A stretch of 64,000 bases of DNA from Arma custos (lineage: Eukaryota > Arthropoda > Insecta > Hemiptera > Pentatomidae): the NCBI GenBank assembly GCA_037127475.1, contig CM073759.1, forward strand, positions 171,803,202 through 171,867,201, in the 5' to 3' direction. The first letter of the stretch is position 1; each line of letters begins with the position of its first letter. The notes under the pieces were generated by a model. That model made no database searches. It was not told the DNA's origin and saw only the letters and a program-made list of their open reading frames with translations. The translations under genes and the position numbers were made by a program. Shown piece after piece: positions 1 to 10,527 of the stretch.

Positions 1-243
1 GTTGGGGTCGGCTCCGGCGGAGAGCACAGCCTCAACTGTGCTGACGTTTTTCTTCCAGTAGAGGACCAAGTGAAGTGGAGTTTTGTCGAGTTGATCCCTC
101 GTGTTTATGTCTGCTCCTTGTTGTACCAGAGTCGAGAAATCCCCCATCCTGCTTCTCGACAGTGCAATCCGTAGCCTATCTTCTAATGTCCTGCTTGCTC
201 TTAAAGATGGACTCCGCATCTGGATATTTTTCCTGGGAAACAT
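1..243 (-). CDS. Ankyrin-repeat protein, paralogue 1 (N-terminal part, cut by window edge)
   Basis: An open frame of 81 codons reads on the minus strand from an ATG at 241-243 to the window edge without a stop. Its translation aligns along its length with the N-terminus of the complete ankyrin gene at 19716-21476. Both share MF at the start, a RSPSLR stretch, a D(R/K)LRIA motif, a TLVxQGxD(I/V)N helix pair, then YWKK and AVLSAGAxPN. TPLH and GADPN are canonical ankyrin-repeat residues. Ankyrin repeats bind proteins; the partner here is unknown. The ATG is supported because the upstream extension that is open in the paralogue is closed here by an in-frame TAG, so the shared downstream Met is the likely start. 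The rest of the gene lies beyond the left edge. Confidence 0.85.
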   Translation of the reverse strand, partial: MFPRKNIQMRSPSLRASRTLEDRLRIALSRSRMGDFSTLVQQGADINTRDQLDKTPLHLVLYWKKNVSTVEAVLSAGADPN

Positions 244-315
244 GATGCTTAATATTTGTAGCGGACTATTGCGCTGATGGAGAAATGAAATCTAAGCAGT
301 AACCCAAACGCAAAG

Positions 316-330
316 CCTGGAAATTGACAA
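316..330 (-). promoter_or_regulatory. Probable 5'-UTR splice acceptor of ankyrin paralogue 1
   Basis: On the minus strand the sequence TTTCCAG|GCTTTG lies about 75 bases upstream of the start codon. The same position in the second ankyrin gene reads TTTACAG|GCTTTC, and similarity between the genes runs downstream from the AG. This suggests a short 5' leader exon piece joined to the coding exon. Inferred from conservation; no transcript data. Confidence 0.5.
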
Positions 331-799
331 AGTTTAGCTACATATAAAAAAATACACATAATAATATATAAGAAATATTAACTGATATATTACGTATGAA
401 GTTTTAGTAAATTAGTAGTAATGAAGATTGTATAAAAAAAAATACCTTCAGAATTATAGCATCACGATAATTTGTAAAAATAAAGAAAGAGTAACATTTC
501 TGACAATTAAATCAACGATGATTGAAATTAAACATAAATAAATAAGATAATAAAATGCCCTGTTCAATAACATAAAATAATGTGTGCTGAAAAAAATACT
601 GGAGAAAAACGGCGAACACCCTCGGTAGATTACTCTCTAGTTTTCTCCTTATGTTGCCACGAACTAAACTGTTTTTTTAATTAGATTAATTGGACTACAT
701 TGACTAACTCACTAAGAGTTACTACACAAATATGACATAACATGTGATAAAAGAAGTGACTAGCAGACCTAAAGTAAGAGAAAATACGAAGTAAAAAGG
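331..799. other. Non-coding AT-rich flank of ankyrin paralogue 1
   Basis: AT-rich sequence with no credible reading frame. It probably forms the 3' part of the 5'-UTR intron of the ankyrin gene to its left. I see no repeat boundary until the poly-T run at about 803, which marks the tail of the adjacent retroelement. Confidence 0.4.
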
Positions 800-1035
800 T
801 TTTCTTTTTTTTTTTTAAATAATTTATTGAATTGTACAACTTTAAAATATACATCTAGTACAAAAGCTATATGAATAAATAAATACATGACAGCACTTGT
901 AGAGGCACTACCCACTGGCAGCAATCAGAGGCCATCTTCTCTTCAGACGCCTAGGAGGATTGTCGGGGATGGAATTGGATGCAAGGATGGAAACTAGTGG
1001 CTTCGGATGGGCTTCTTATGAGTTTCTTATGGAAT

Positions 1036-1500
1036 GGGCTATATCGGTAACATATGCAACGTTAAGGTCATTATGGATGGTTTTGATATGGTATTATTTG
1101 TGACTAAATAAGGAGCGTTTAGGATTTTGGATTGCAAGGATTGAATACGAGGGGAATTCGATGGTTTGGTAGAGCACCATAGTTCAATTCCGTAAGTCCA
1201 TGTAGGTCTTATAACAGTCACATCAATAAGTCTTTTGTAATTGACCTGAAGCTTTGAGCGTTTGTCTAGTATGTGTTGAAGTAGTCGGAAGCGTCTAGCT
1301 GTTTCTTGTCTTTTCAGTCTTGTGTGAGGGTTCCAAGTAAGACGTTTGTCTAAGTTTAGTCCTAGGTAGCGAACCCGTTCAGCAGGGATAAGTGGAGTAC
1401 TATTAAAGGATACAGTAGGACAGGAAATCATGGGTTTTCAGCGAAGGGTAAATGTAATTTGATGGGACTTGCTGGAATTGATTTTAATTTTCCGATTCCG
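1036..1500 (-). pseudogene. Jockey-like reverse transcriptase, C-terminal fragment
   Basis: Reading leftward from 1500, the frame gives SKSHQITF, one stop, then a 130-residue open stretch with VRYLGLNLDKRLTWNPH. That is the typical block after the RT thumb in Jockey elements (Y-L-G, then L-T-W, then H). A distal TWTYGIELW motif follows. Catalytic RT motifs (YxDD) are not present. It is a dead fragment of ORF2. Confidence 0.75.
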
Positions 1501-2402
1501 ACACCATTCTTCGAGGCTTGATTAATGTGATTGAAGGGATTGGGGTGCAATATATGGGTCGTTATTAACTGACATGTGTCACAGCACACGTGGAGATGAA
1601 GGTTTAGGATGGGTTGGAATAATAAATATAGATAGGACCGATGATGCTACCTTGAGGAACACCAGCACACTGCGAATAGAGGGACGAGTAGGAACGTTTA
1701 TGGCTTACATTAAATGTTCTGCCAGTTAGAAAGGAGCGAATGATTATAAGTATGTAGGAGGAAGGAATTTTCGGATTTTGTAAAGGTGACCTTAAATGGA
1801 ATTTATGTGAGGAGTCTAGTGAGGAGGGTGGTGAGCGGTTTGATAGTTTGTTGTAGGTCTATCAGGAACGAAGATAGGATGGAATATATGTCGGTGGGAT
1901 TATGTTCTTGGAGTGGATGTGGATGAGGAGGTTCAGATGGAAAATCAGTGGCGGTGTCGGATGGGTGCTGTAGATAAAAGGTAGTTAAAATTAGTGTAGA
2001 TAAAAGGTAGATAAAATTTCGTTGGCCGATGTAATGAGGGGTTTACCAAGAGAGAAGGTAGTGATGGAACTGGACTTGAGTACTGCACTTCTGGAAGAAG
2101 TTTAACACGGAGGGGTAAGTGATGAGGAGGAATAGGATGTTGTGGAGGTTGGGACTGTGCCTGAGGATTTGCAGGTTGTATTTAGAGTTAAGGGGTTTAG
2201 ATTGGATGTTCTGAGGCGTCTGACGTCGCGGCTACTGTAGAACGTGCTTGGTGTAGGCTTGAGAAGGCGGCTTTTTGTCTTCCTGTAAATCGGCGATCGT
2301 TGAAATAGTGGGATGCTGCTGGCTGATAGATATTTTTGGCAGCTCTGGGAAATGTGATAAATTGGGTTTTTGTGTGCAGTATTGTGCGATCTCTGCCACA
2401 AG

Positions 2403-2590
2403 AGGTTAAAAGATGCAACCTCCGTAGCTAGCAGGATGGTCTTCACCACAGCGTGCACATTTTGCAGGGTCCTCTTTAGGTTTCGAGCATGCCTCAGATG
2501 AGTGTGGGCCGGCATATCTGATCTGGTGATGGCAGTAAGCCTTTGTGTGTCCTAGATTTTGGCATTTTGTGCATTGCACTATTAGTGGTT
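2403..2590 (-). pseudogene. Retrotransposon ORF1 (gag-like) zinc-knuckle fragment
   Basis: On the minus strand one frame reads CTKCQNLGHTKAYC (C-x2-C-x4-H-x4-C) followed by CARCGEDHPASYGGC (C-x2-C-x3-H-x6-C), then a stop at about 2406. Tandem CCHC knuckles with the GHT(K)xYC signature are the RNA-binding part of Jockey/I-type ORF1 proteins. Upstream and downstream frames are broken. A longer open frame over this stretch (2102-2515) is an out-of-frame shadow. Confidence 0.75.
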
Positions 2591-3289
2591 TTTGGCGGGC
2601 TGCTCAAATCTTACCATGGAGTATACTAGCCTTGAGATCTGAAATATCTCAGCCTCATTTCGAGCTGATTCTAAGTCTACAAGAAATAGTGGTAGCGGGT
2701 ATTTTTCTGTTGGGTATAGAACACAGGATATGTTTCTGACGCTAGGGCATATTTCTTCAAGACCTTTTTTGATGGCAGCTGTGTGGGTGCTTGAGTGAAG
2801 ACCACACGGTATGCTTTATCTCCTCTTAGCTGATAACAATGAAAATCATAGTTATTAGCAATAAGATGATTAATCAATTTTTTATAGTTGACTTTGCTAA
2901 TAGTATTTATTTTGATATCGTATACGCGTGAGTAACATCTGAAGTTTGGTTGCCCAATTAAATTGGCGATTTCATCACCGAAAGACAGAAAGTTGTCAAT
3001 GTTGGCGACATATACAGGTGGTGAGTGGCTCAGGATCAGAAAAACCTTGAGAATCCGAATTCTTATTGGCTGAGCAATTGTTGAATTATCGGAATATTAT
3101 ATACAATTATATACAAAATAAAACATTCTGAATACATATAGATAAAATAAAATGGATAAAAGTAGAAAGAAAAAAAAAAGAAAGAAAGATAATGTCACTG
3201 GGTTTGAACTCAAGATCGGCCGGAGACAAGAACAGTATACGGCCGTTACCGTGAAGTCAATAGTAAATAGCTGATAAGACCTCATAGAC

Positions 3290-3884
3290 CAGGGGTTCCC
3301 AAACTTTTTTGTACCACGTCCCCTTTTGCTGAAATGAAAGCTTCTCGCGCCCCCCCTTAACAATAAATTGTGTGGGCCATGGAACAAAACAAAAACAAAT
3401 AAGTATTACTTTTACTTATACTGCCATGAGGTACAACAATATCAGTTTTCATAAAATACAAAAATTATTAATAAGATAAAAATAGATAAGGTTGGTTAGT
3501 GAGATGCATGGGCTTCCATTTTTCTTACTAGTATGCCTATTCGTGGCTGATTTTTAGTAAGTGCACAACGCAAGTCACTAGCAACATTAACTTTATTCCG
3601 ATACTTTGTTTTATTTGCCACATGTGTTGAAAATGCGTTTTTGCACAAAAAGGTGCTTGAAAAAGGCAAATATAAACAAAGAGCTTCCTGTGATACCCTA
3701 GGATACACTTAGAAATATTTCAACCATAATGAAGGTTTGTCTATTATATCAAAGTGGTCAATTTTCTAAACATCGTGGTTAATTTAGAATTTTAGAAAGA
3801 CTACTTAAATTTAATTTAATGTTCAACTTGTCTCGCGCCCCCCTCCCTGACATGTCCCTACGCCCCCCAGTTTGGGAACCGCTG
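3290..3884. mobile_element. hAT-type short element (595 bp) with 8-bp target duplication
   Basis: Terminal inverted repeats (TIRs) begin CAGGGGTTCCCAAACT at 3290 and end AGTTTGGGAACCGCTG at 3884. The flanks are TCATAGAC (3282-3289) and TCATAGAG (3885-3892), an 8-bp duplication with one mismatch, as expected for hAT. The interior keeps a piece of hAT transposase on the minus strand, so it is an internal-deletion derivative and not an unrelated MITE. Confidence 0.85.
3496..3708 (-). pseudogene. hAT transposase C-terminal remnant (ZBED5/SCAND3-like group)
   Basis: A 70-residue open frame inside the hAT element ends ...KMEAHASH and contains LPFSSTFLCKNAFS, KTKYRNKVNV, a DLRCAL stretch and QPRIGILV. 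This is the conserved hAT dimerisation region seen at the C-terminus of the domesticated ZBED5/SCAND3-like proteins. The catalytic DDE core is absent. It cannot encode an active transposase, but it identifies the parent family. Confidence 0.8.
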
Positions 3885-4789
3885 TCATAGAGGAGTTACC
3901 AGTCGGCTGCATAGTCTCTATCATTCGAACACTATGTTGTTATTTATTTATTAATTGTCAATGATAAACCACTCACCTCACTTTTAGGTTAATTTAAAAA
4001 TGTTTCATGTGTTATAAACTAAATGTTTATATAGTTTCACTGGAGGATGTGAAGTAATAACGGGCTGAGAACGTAACAAGCACGGAGTGAAACTACAATG
4101 GAACTTGCCGTTGTCCAGGAAACAGTAGTCTCTACCACGTACTGAACCCCATACCCGTTCACGGGTAGTAGTGGTAGATTTTTTTTTAGGTTTTTATTTT
4201 ATTTATTTTTTTAATATTTATTAATTTTAAGTCTTAAAAAAAACTTCAGCAAAACTGAATAAATGATGATCAGGAGGATCAATAAGGGTTCGGAAGTAAC
4301 CGGAAGGAGCAACTTGGAGACAATATTGTCATCCTAAACGCTATTTTTCCAAAATCGATATTTTTTTGTTGATCTCTTGTAACAAGGCAAACTTTTTTCC
4401 ATTTTTTTATCAGAAAAATTATCCGAGTGCTCAGAGCAGAGCTATAGTATGGTACTTAGACAAATAAATGGGACCAAAGTCGTACTCTCGCGTGAAGTAA
4501 ATATTACTGAAGAAGAACAACGAGGAGAGATTCTGTTCACTCTCATCCTTTCTTTCGAACATACCTTCGTAATAGTGACCTCTTAGGTATGCCTATTGAC
4601 TAATATACTGTTTGCAGATGTCATCACTAACAAAAATACAACTGTTTTACGGATATACTTTAATTGTAATAAACTAAAAATACTACAGCAAGTATAGCGC
4701 TACAGCCAGGCGTGGACCATGGCTTCCTCAATAATTTCATTTATTTAAATTAAATAACTCTACTCGGTTTCCATTTAGTTACGTCTGAT
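3885..4789. other. Intergenic sequence, no gene recognised
   Basis: Non-coding AT-rich sequence with a T-rich run near 4170-4220. I found no TIR, TSD or protein similarity that I would defend. Confidence 0.3.
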
Positions 4790-5262
4790 ACCTTATGATT
4801 CTCTTCAACATCCTGTGTCCACCACCTTCGTGGTTGGACAACTTTCCTTTTGTCTATTTTAGCACCTTATAGGAGTTTTCTCGGTACTCTTCTATCTGGC
4901 ATTCTTATGGCAAATAGCCAAACCATTATATACAGCGTCAATGGATGAATTGGACCACATGGACACCCTTGTAAAAGGAATATACCTAGGGCATTAGTTC
5001 GAATTCTCCATACTTTTCTTACATTCATCGTTTCCGCAATCAAAGGTCAGATTGAAGGGAGTTGCAGAAAGAGTTCCAATAGTAAATTTACTATTACTAA
5101 TCCACCATGTTGATTAGCCCTTTTTAATATATGAGAAATCTTGAATTCTATCAGAGCTACTATTAGTTTTGTCTTATTGATACTATCTAATGCTTGTCGG
5201 TAGTCAATAGAGGAGATAAAGGTCAATTTTGTGTTACCAGAACTTTTGAACACAGGACTCAC
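4790..5262 (-). pseudogene. RTE-like reverse transcriptase relic
   Basis: Two separated pieces read on the minus strand. One at 5262-5050 contains IDYRQALDSINKTKL, matching RT motif A of RTE-type endonuclease-RT proteins (F-x-D-x-x-x-A-(F)-D-S-I). The other at about 4925-4785 contains RMPDRRVPRKLL, then KRKVVQPRRWWTQDVEE, the tail of the same protein class. Order is correct, but the part between is scrambled and has stops. Old dead copy. Confidence 0.6.
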
Positions 5263-5612
5263 CTGGCTGAAGAAACTATTACAGGATAAGATTAAAAAGG
5301 ACGTGGATGAGAGAGCTGTTATCTTAAGAAATTAAATCAAGGCGCGGAAGAGGTACCGCTGGGTACTGTTATTCATCATGCCTCTCATGTCATTTTGTAA
5401 TTTTATTGAAAATGTGTTGATAAAAATATAAACAGAGCAAAAAATAAAAGTTTCTAATTGACTAGAATACTCATTCTAAAAAATTCTCAACTTCTTAGCT
5501 ACCCTGAGCCATGCAATATGAGAACATTTTAAATTTAGAAATTATCTAGTATTTTCAATTATTAATTTTGTTTTTTTCAAATCTCTATTTATTCAAATTA
5601 AAAAATATTTAT

Positions 5613-5613
<1 letters not shown>

Positions 5614-5670
<57 letters not shown>

Positions 5671-5692
5671 GAGAGAGAGAGAGAGAGAGAGA
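5614..5692. repeat. (AT)n(AG)n compound microsatellite
   Basis: About 26 AT units run directly into about 12 AG units. Simple sequence repeat, likely length-polymorphic. Confidence 0.95.
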
Positions 5693-5739
5693 AAATAATT
5701 ATAATATTTTTCTACCTAAAGGTATTTTAAGTAAATACA

Positions 5740-6100
5740 TGGTATGAGTCCGCTGAAAGCGGGTTCTCTAATGCGGCACACGACCGCTGACTTAATAAAT
5801 ACAAAGCAGGGAGAGACCGCTTTATGGGATTAGGTGATAGGAAGAAGAAAGAGGGGAGAGGAAGGAAGAAAGGCTATGACCAGGGAGTCCTCACCCTATC
5901 CCTAGGCCAATGAGAGCACGTCTACCAAGGGACACTGCCTTGCCACCTCCCAGGTCTGGGAGGGGGAACTATGTCTCTAAAGAGTGGGTTGCTACACGCC
6001 TTCAGCCCATCAAAAAATTTGATGTGCCTCCGGCAAATGGAGTCCGGTATAGACGGGAGTTTTAGCTCCTCGTACATTTTAGTATTACGCGCCCTTTGGA
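5740..6100. other. GC-richer unassigned segment
   Basis: This roughly 360-bp stretch is clearly less AT-rich than its surroundings, with purine runs at about 5845-5870 and a C/G-rich centre near 5880-6060. All frames are closed within short distances. It may be the untranslated end of a retroelement, but I see no domain, TIR or TSD. Confidence 0.3.
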
Positions 6101-6239
6101 GTTACCAAGTAAAACATAAAATATTTGTTTTATTCGATTCATAATGATAGTTTGTGTTTTGACTTGTGCATTCAAGTGGTTTAGAGATGGTTTAGATACA
6201 CGCCTGTTTAAATATTGTGTGGATTTCAGAATAGTTTAG

Positions 6240-6775
6240 GCTCACGATCGGTTTGATAAACAATAATAAACAATTATGTGAATGAAGATACCAATTCATC
6301 AATCAAGATAAGACAAAGTTATAACCTAAGTTTAGATTGGTTTGATTTTCATTCATAGTAGTATTTCAAAATGACAAATGTAATTTTTTAGGGGAACCGA
6401 AAAATTTAATGTTTATAAGTGTAATAATCGAAAATGCAGTTTAATTGTTTTTGTAACCATTTCACTGAATTGTAACTATCTTTGGCTAAATTTACAGGTA
6501 ATGTTTATTACTTGGTTCTTAATTAGATCAATGTGTTTGATAAACAATTATATGAATTATGAGGCCTATTCATCAATCAAGATAAGACAAACTTATGGCC
6601 TATGTTTAACTTGGTTTGGTTTTCATTTATAGTACCTAATATTTAAAAACGGTAAATGTAATTTTTTAGGGGGACCGAAAAATTTAATGTTTATAAGTGA
6701 AATAATCGAAAATGCATTTTTTATATTTCACTAAATTGTAACTACGTTTGGCTGAACACAAAATACAAATTCAAT
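6240..6775. repeat. Two diverged tandem copies of a ~290-bp unit
   Basis: Copy 1 (about 6240-6490) and copy 2 (about 6530-6770) share, in the same order, GTTTGATAAACAAT, CATCAATCAAGATAAGACAA, GTAATTTTTTAGG and AAAAATTTAATGTTTATAAG, then AATCGAAAATGCA. Related shreds reappear at 10620-10830, on the other side of the PLE insertion. Non-coding. Confidence 0.8.
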
Positions 6776-6853
6776 ATTTGCCCATTTAGTTCTTAATGGA
6801 ATCCCAAGATTAATAATACCTGTTATAGTATTAATCGAAACTATTACAAATAT

Positions 6854-7957
6854 TGTAAAGGAGATAGTTGGGGGGTGCAGTCAATAAGAACACTGATAAG
6901 TAATAAACTTATAATTATGTGCCGACGTTTCGACCTACAATGTAGGTCATCTTCAGGGCTAAGAGAGAGAAACAAACAGAACATAAAATATAAAAATGTA
7001 CAGTAACAATAATATGGTGACAAGTAATGTAGAAAATTAAAATAGTGGCAGATGTGAAGATGGAAGATAACGGATATTAAAAAAAGTGACAGAATAAAAT
7101 TAAGATATAGACAGATTTAAAAAATAATGATAATGAAAAGAAATTAAAATAGTGACAGATATAATAAAATTAAGATAAAGACAGATATAACAAAATTAAT
7201 GATAATGAAAAGAAAATGAAAATAATGACAGATATAATAAAGTAAGACCGATTTAATAAAATTAAAGAGAATGAGCAGAAATGATAAATTATAAATAACG
7301 CATATAAAATACAATACAGAAAATAAATGTACAGAAAGGATAGTAAAGTAAAATTAATATAAAGGAAAATCAAAAAGGAGGAGGTAAACAAAAGAAACAA
7401 AATGAGAGTATTTACATATACAAAAAAAGGTTGGAACATGAAGAATAAAGAAAAACTAGTAAAATAAAGATATAAAATGTAAGATAACGGACTTAAAGAT
7501 GTTACATGTTACAGAAAAGTATGGAACTGTATGTACAATAACTAATGTGAATAATAGAAATACTATTGTACAGTAACAATAGTGTACAATGACTGTTTGA
7601 AAAAAGGTAGATAGGATTAATGAATTTGAAAAATTAAAATTAGTGCTTAAAAATATGAACTCTTGATTATCAACATATGATGGATGCCCAAATGATAAGG
7701 GGGAAATGATAGGAAAAAAGGTAGTGTGAAGAATGGAGAAAGGATAAATATTAGGATATAATGAATAAAATATAAAGAAAAGACGTACCGATTTGGAGAG
7801 AAAAGTCGCTCGATGTAACGGCTGACTAGCACTGAAAAAGCCGTTAAACGAGCAAGGAGGAAGAGTTAGAAGCGATCTCTAGCGGCCAAAAAGTTAACTA
7901 TAGAAGGTAACCATACCGGAGTATAGGAAAAAGGAGGGAAAGTGAATAAATGGATAA
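6854..7957 (-). repeat. Left inverted arm (PLE LTR-like repeat)
   Basis: Reverse complement of 9424-10527 with identical length, so no net indel. I noticed only two or three substitutions, for example in the loop of the ribozyme-like motif and in the outer G-run. Open frames within it (7170-7439 and 7647-7832) recur exactly in the right arm. They are low-complexity AT-rich frames, not genes. Confidence 0.95.
6919..6959 (-). ncRNA. Hammerhead-ribozyme-like motif (left arm)
   Basis: On the minus strand: GCC, then CTGAAGA, one extra T, a stem GACCTAC...GTAGGTC, then GAAACGTC and GGCAC. This follows the type I hammerhead layout: core CUGANGA, stem II, GAAA, minimal stem III ACGU, cleavage after GUC, stem I GGC/GCC. 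The extra nucleotide after CUGAAGA is atypical. Hammerhead motifs are known in PLE terminal repeats. Activity is inferred, not shown. Confidence 0.5.
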
Positions 7958-8013
7958 TAATAATCTGATTATAACCTCAAAATTAATTCACTTCTTTCTG
8001 ATACTTCCACCTA

Positions 8014-8358
8014 TCACCACCTATCAGAAAGGTCCATAATTACAGTAGAGTTACCTTTGTCAGCTTTGGTGACCATTAAGTCGTCATGAGATTGAAGAAA
8101 AGCACGTGTGGACGCAAGGTCTTTGAAAAATTGCGGGGAGAAATTAGAAGGGGTGGAATGGGGGTGCTGAAGGAAATTGGAAATGATATTAGCTACAGAG
8201 ACGCGTGAAAGATCTGGTTGAACATGTGAATGGTTGAGGAGGGGGTCATTATGGATATATTCTAAGTCGGTCAATAGGTCGGGTATAATTTTTTTGAAGG
8301 AGGAGGAGGATGCAGAAAAATTTGGTCCTAAGGATAGAATATTGATAACATGATCCAC
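8014..8358 (-). pseudogene. PLE protein, N-terminal region fragment
   Basis: A 114-residue frame on the minus strand contains ILSLGPNFS, a long linker, then LMVTKADKGNSTVIMD. The LSLG(P/x)xF block and VTKADKG(N)xxVIM are conserved features just upstream of the RT fingers in PLE proteins. It stops right after DLSDRW, where the left arm's unique flank begins. It lies head-to-head with the RT-thumb fragment on the other strand, so the element was inverted internally. Confidence 0.75.
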
Positions 8359-8790
8359 CTTATCATCAATCCCAACATCATTACTGATTTATTATCTGCC
8401 TTCAATTCATACCATCCCCGCCTCCATTTCACCGTTGAAGTCGAATCCAATAAGTCACTACCTTTTCTTGACCTCCTTATCATTAAAAATCCTGACCACA
8501 CCTTATCCACAGATTGGTATACTAAACCCACTTACTCTGGCAGACTTCTTAATTATTGCTCCCAACATCCACATCACCTTAAAATTAACGTCGCTAAAAA
8601 TATCATTCACCATGGCCTATCCCTCTCTGACGCCTGCTTCCATACAACCAACACCCACCGTATCAAAGAAATCCTTTTTAAGAACAATTTTCCGCCCTAT
8701 AGTGTTAATAAACTCATCCATGACTACTATAACCCCCCCCCACCCCCACCCGATCGCCACATCCACCATCTATCCCTATATACAGATCCT
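8350..8790 (+). pseudogene. PLE reverse transcriptase, thumb/C-terminal fragment
   Basis: Plus-strand frame with FNSYHPRLHFTVEVE, LPFLDLLI and TDWYTKPTYSGRLLNY, then AKNIIHHGLSLSD and the basic RIKEILFKNNFP region. This is the standard C-terminal part of PLE RT (F-x-x-E-x-E...LPFLD...W-Y-x-K-P-T-x-S-x-R). The palm with YADD is absent. The frame is lost at a poly-C tract (about 8733-8750), beyond which the endonuclease continues in another frame. Confidence 0.85.
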
Positions 8791-9275
8791 TGCCATATAT
8801 ACCTTCCCTCTCTAACAACATTCAAAAATACTTACGTTCCTTTATCCCCAATTTACGTATTGCCTTTAAATCCCATAACAAACTTTCCCATATTTATACC
8901 CGTATCAAAGATCCTATTCCCCTCAAATTACGTTCCCATGTCGTTTATCGTATCCCCTGCTCTGCTACTAATTGTAACTCTTCCTATATAGGTGAAACCA
9001 AAAACTTCCTTAAAGACCGTATTACCCAACACAAATATGCCATTTCCTCCCATAACCATACCTCCTCTAAACTTTCCAAACATGCCCTTTCTTTAAACCA
9101 AACTTTTGATTTTTATAATACGTCTATCGTAGCTAGAGTTCCTAACCATGAAAAACGCATCCTCTCTGAAACTATCCACATAAATTTAGATTCCTCCACT
9201 ATCAATCTTAAGACTGACTCACATCACCTTTCCTCTACCTACTCCCAAATTTTTAATTTACTCAAAAAACCTTAA
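8790..9275 (+). pseudogene. PLE GIY-YIG endonuclease domain
   Basis: 161-residue open frame. VVYRIPC matches the GIY strand, SYIGETKNFLKDRITQHK carries YIG, the catalytic-type R and the H, and HEKRILSETIHI supplies the conserved E. This C-terminal nuclease nicks target DNA in Penelope elements. The upstream CxxC-like zinc part is CSATNC. Relative to the RT frame it is shifted at the poly-C tract, so the protein is split. The domain itself looks intact. Confidence 0.85.
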
Positions 9276-9423
9276 ATTCTGTTACTTCGTCACTGATGTT
9301 TCTTTTGTTATCACACTATTGACATTTATATTTTTTTGTTTTAATTTTATTTATTTTATTTATATTAATATACGAATCTGTTAATTCGTATATTTTTTTG
9401 TTTTAATTTTATTTATATTAATT

Positions 9424-10527
9424 TTATCCATTTATTCACTTTCCCTCCTTTTTCCTATACTCCGGTATGGTTACCTTCTATAGTTAACTTTTTGGCCGCT
9501 AGAGATCGCTTCTAACTCTTCCTCCTTGCTCGTTTAACGGCTTTTTCAGTGCTAGTCAGCCGTTACATCGAGCGACTTTTCTCTCCAAATCGGTACGTCT
9601 TTTCTTTATATTTTATTCATTATATCCTAATATTTATCCTTTCTCCATTCTTCACACTACCTTTTTTCCTATCATTTCCCCCTTATCATTTGGGCATCCA
9701 TCATATGTTGATAATCAAGAGTTCATATTTTTAAGCACTAATTTTAATTTTTCAAATTCATTAATCCTATCTACCTTTTTTCAAACAGTCATTGTACACT
9801 ATTGTTACTGTACAATAGTATTTCTATTATTCACATTAGTTATTGTACATACAGTTCCATACTTTTCTGTAACATGTAACATCTTTAAGTCCGTTATCTT
9901 ACATTTTATATCTTTATTTTACTAGTTTTTCTTTATTCTTCATGTTCCAACCTTTTTTTGTATATGTAAATACTCTCATTTTGTTTCTTTTGTTTACCTC
10001 CTCCTTTTTGATTTTCCTTTATATTAATTTTACTTTACTATCCTTTCTGTACATTTATTTTCTGTATTGTATTTTATATGCGTTATTTATAATTTATCAT
10101 TTCTGCTCATTCTCTTTAATTTTATTAAATCGGTCTTACTTTATTATATCTGTCATTATTTTCATTTTCTTTTCATTATCATTAATTTTGTTATATCTGT
10201 CTTTATCTTAATTTTATTATATCTGTCACTATTTTAATTTCTTTTCATTATCATTATTTTTTAAATCTGTCTATATCTTAATTTTATTCTGTCACTTTTT
10301 TTAATATCCGTTATCTTCCATCTTCACATCTGCCACTATTTTAATTTTCTACATTACTTGTCACCATATTATTGTTACTGTACATTTTTATATTTTATGT
10401 TCTGTTTGTTTCTCTCTCTTAGCCCTGAAGATGACCTACACTGTAGGTCGAAACGTCGGCACATAATTATAAGTTTATTACTTATCAGTGTTCTTATTGA
10501 CTGCACCTCCCAACTATCTCCTTTACA
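9424..10527 (+). repeat. Right inverted arm (PLE LTR-like repeat)
   Basis: Exact-length inverted partner of 6854-7957. It follows the endonuclease frame and a short AT-rich spacer that has its own small inverted repeat around a T-rich tract (9360-9400). Its outer end continues into the PLE terminus at about 10557. Confidence 0.95.
10422..10462 (+). ncRNA. Hammerhead-ribozyme-like motif (right arm)
   Basis: Same motif as at 6919-6959, in plus orientation, with a one-base difference in the stem II loop: GCC-CTGAAGA-T-GACCTACA-CT-GTAGGTC-GAAACGTC-GGCAC. Stem III ACGU is self-complementary, so a dimeric fold would be needed. The fragment at 25980 begins inside stem II of this motif. Confidence 0.5.

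Larger units (their letters stand above)
800..3070 (-). mobile_element. Decayed Jockey-like non-LTR retrotransposon (tail and scrambled ORF1/RT pieces)
   Basis: The minus strand carries the C-terminal part of a Jockey-type reverse transcriptase (about 1500-1036), a 3' region ending in poly-A (poly-T at 803-814 on the plus strand), and a gag-type zinc-knuckle segment at 2590-2403. Frames are broken by many stops. The order seen (ORF1 then RT tail, with most of ORF2 missing) implies a large internal deletion. Related fragments lie at 53275-53610, 54120-54600 and 55670-57270, so this is a resident family. The 5' boundary near 3070 is uncertain and I found no clear TSD. Confidence 0.65.

Noticed and set aside
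2102..2515. 137-codon minus-strand frame
   Set aside because: Out-of-frame shadow of the zinc-knuckle ORF1 fragment; the CCHC motifs are in another frame.
7170..7439. 89-codon hydrophobic minus-strand frame, identical to one at 9942-10211
   Set aside because: Identity is explained by the inverted arms; sequence is low-complexity AT-rich PLE repeat, no domain.
7647..7832. 61-codon frame duplicated at 9549-9734
   Set aside because: Same explanation: part of the PLE inverted repeat.
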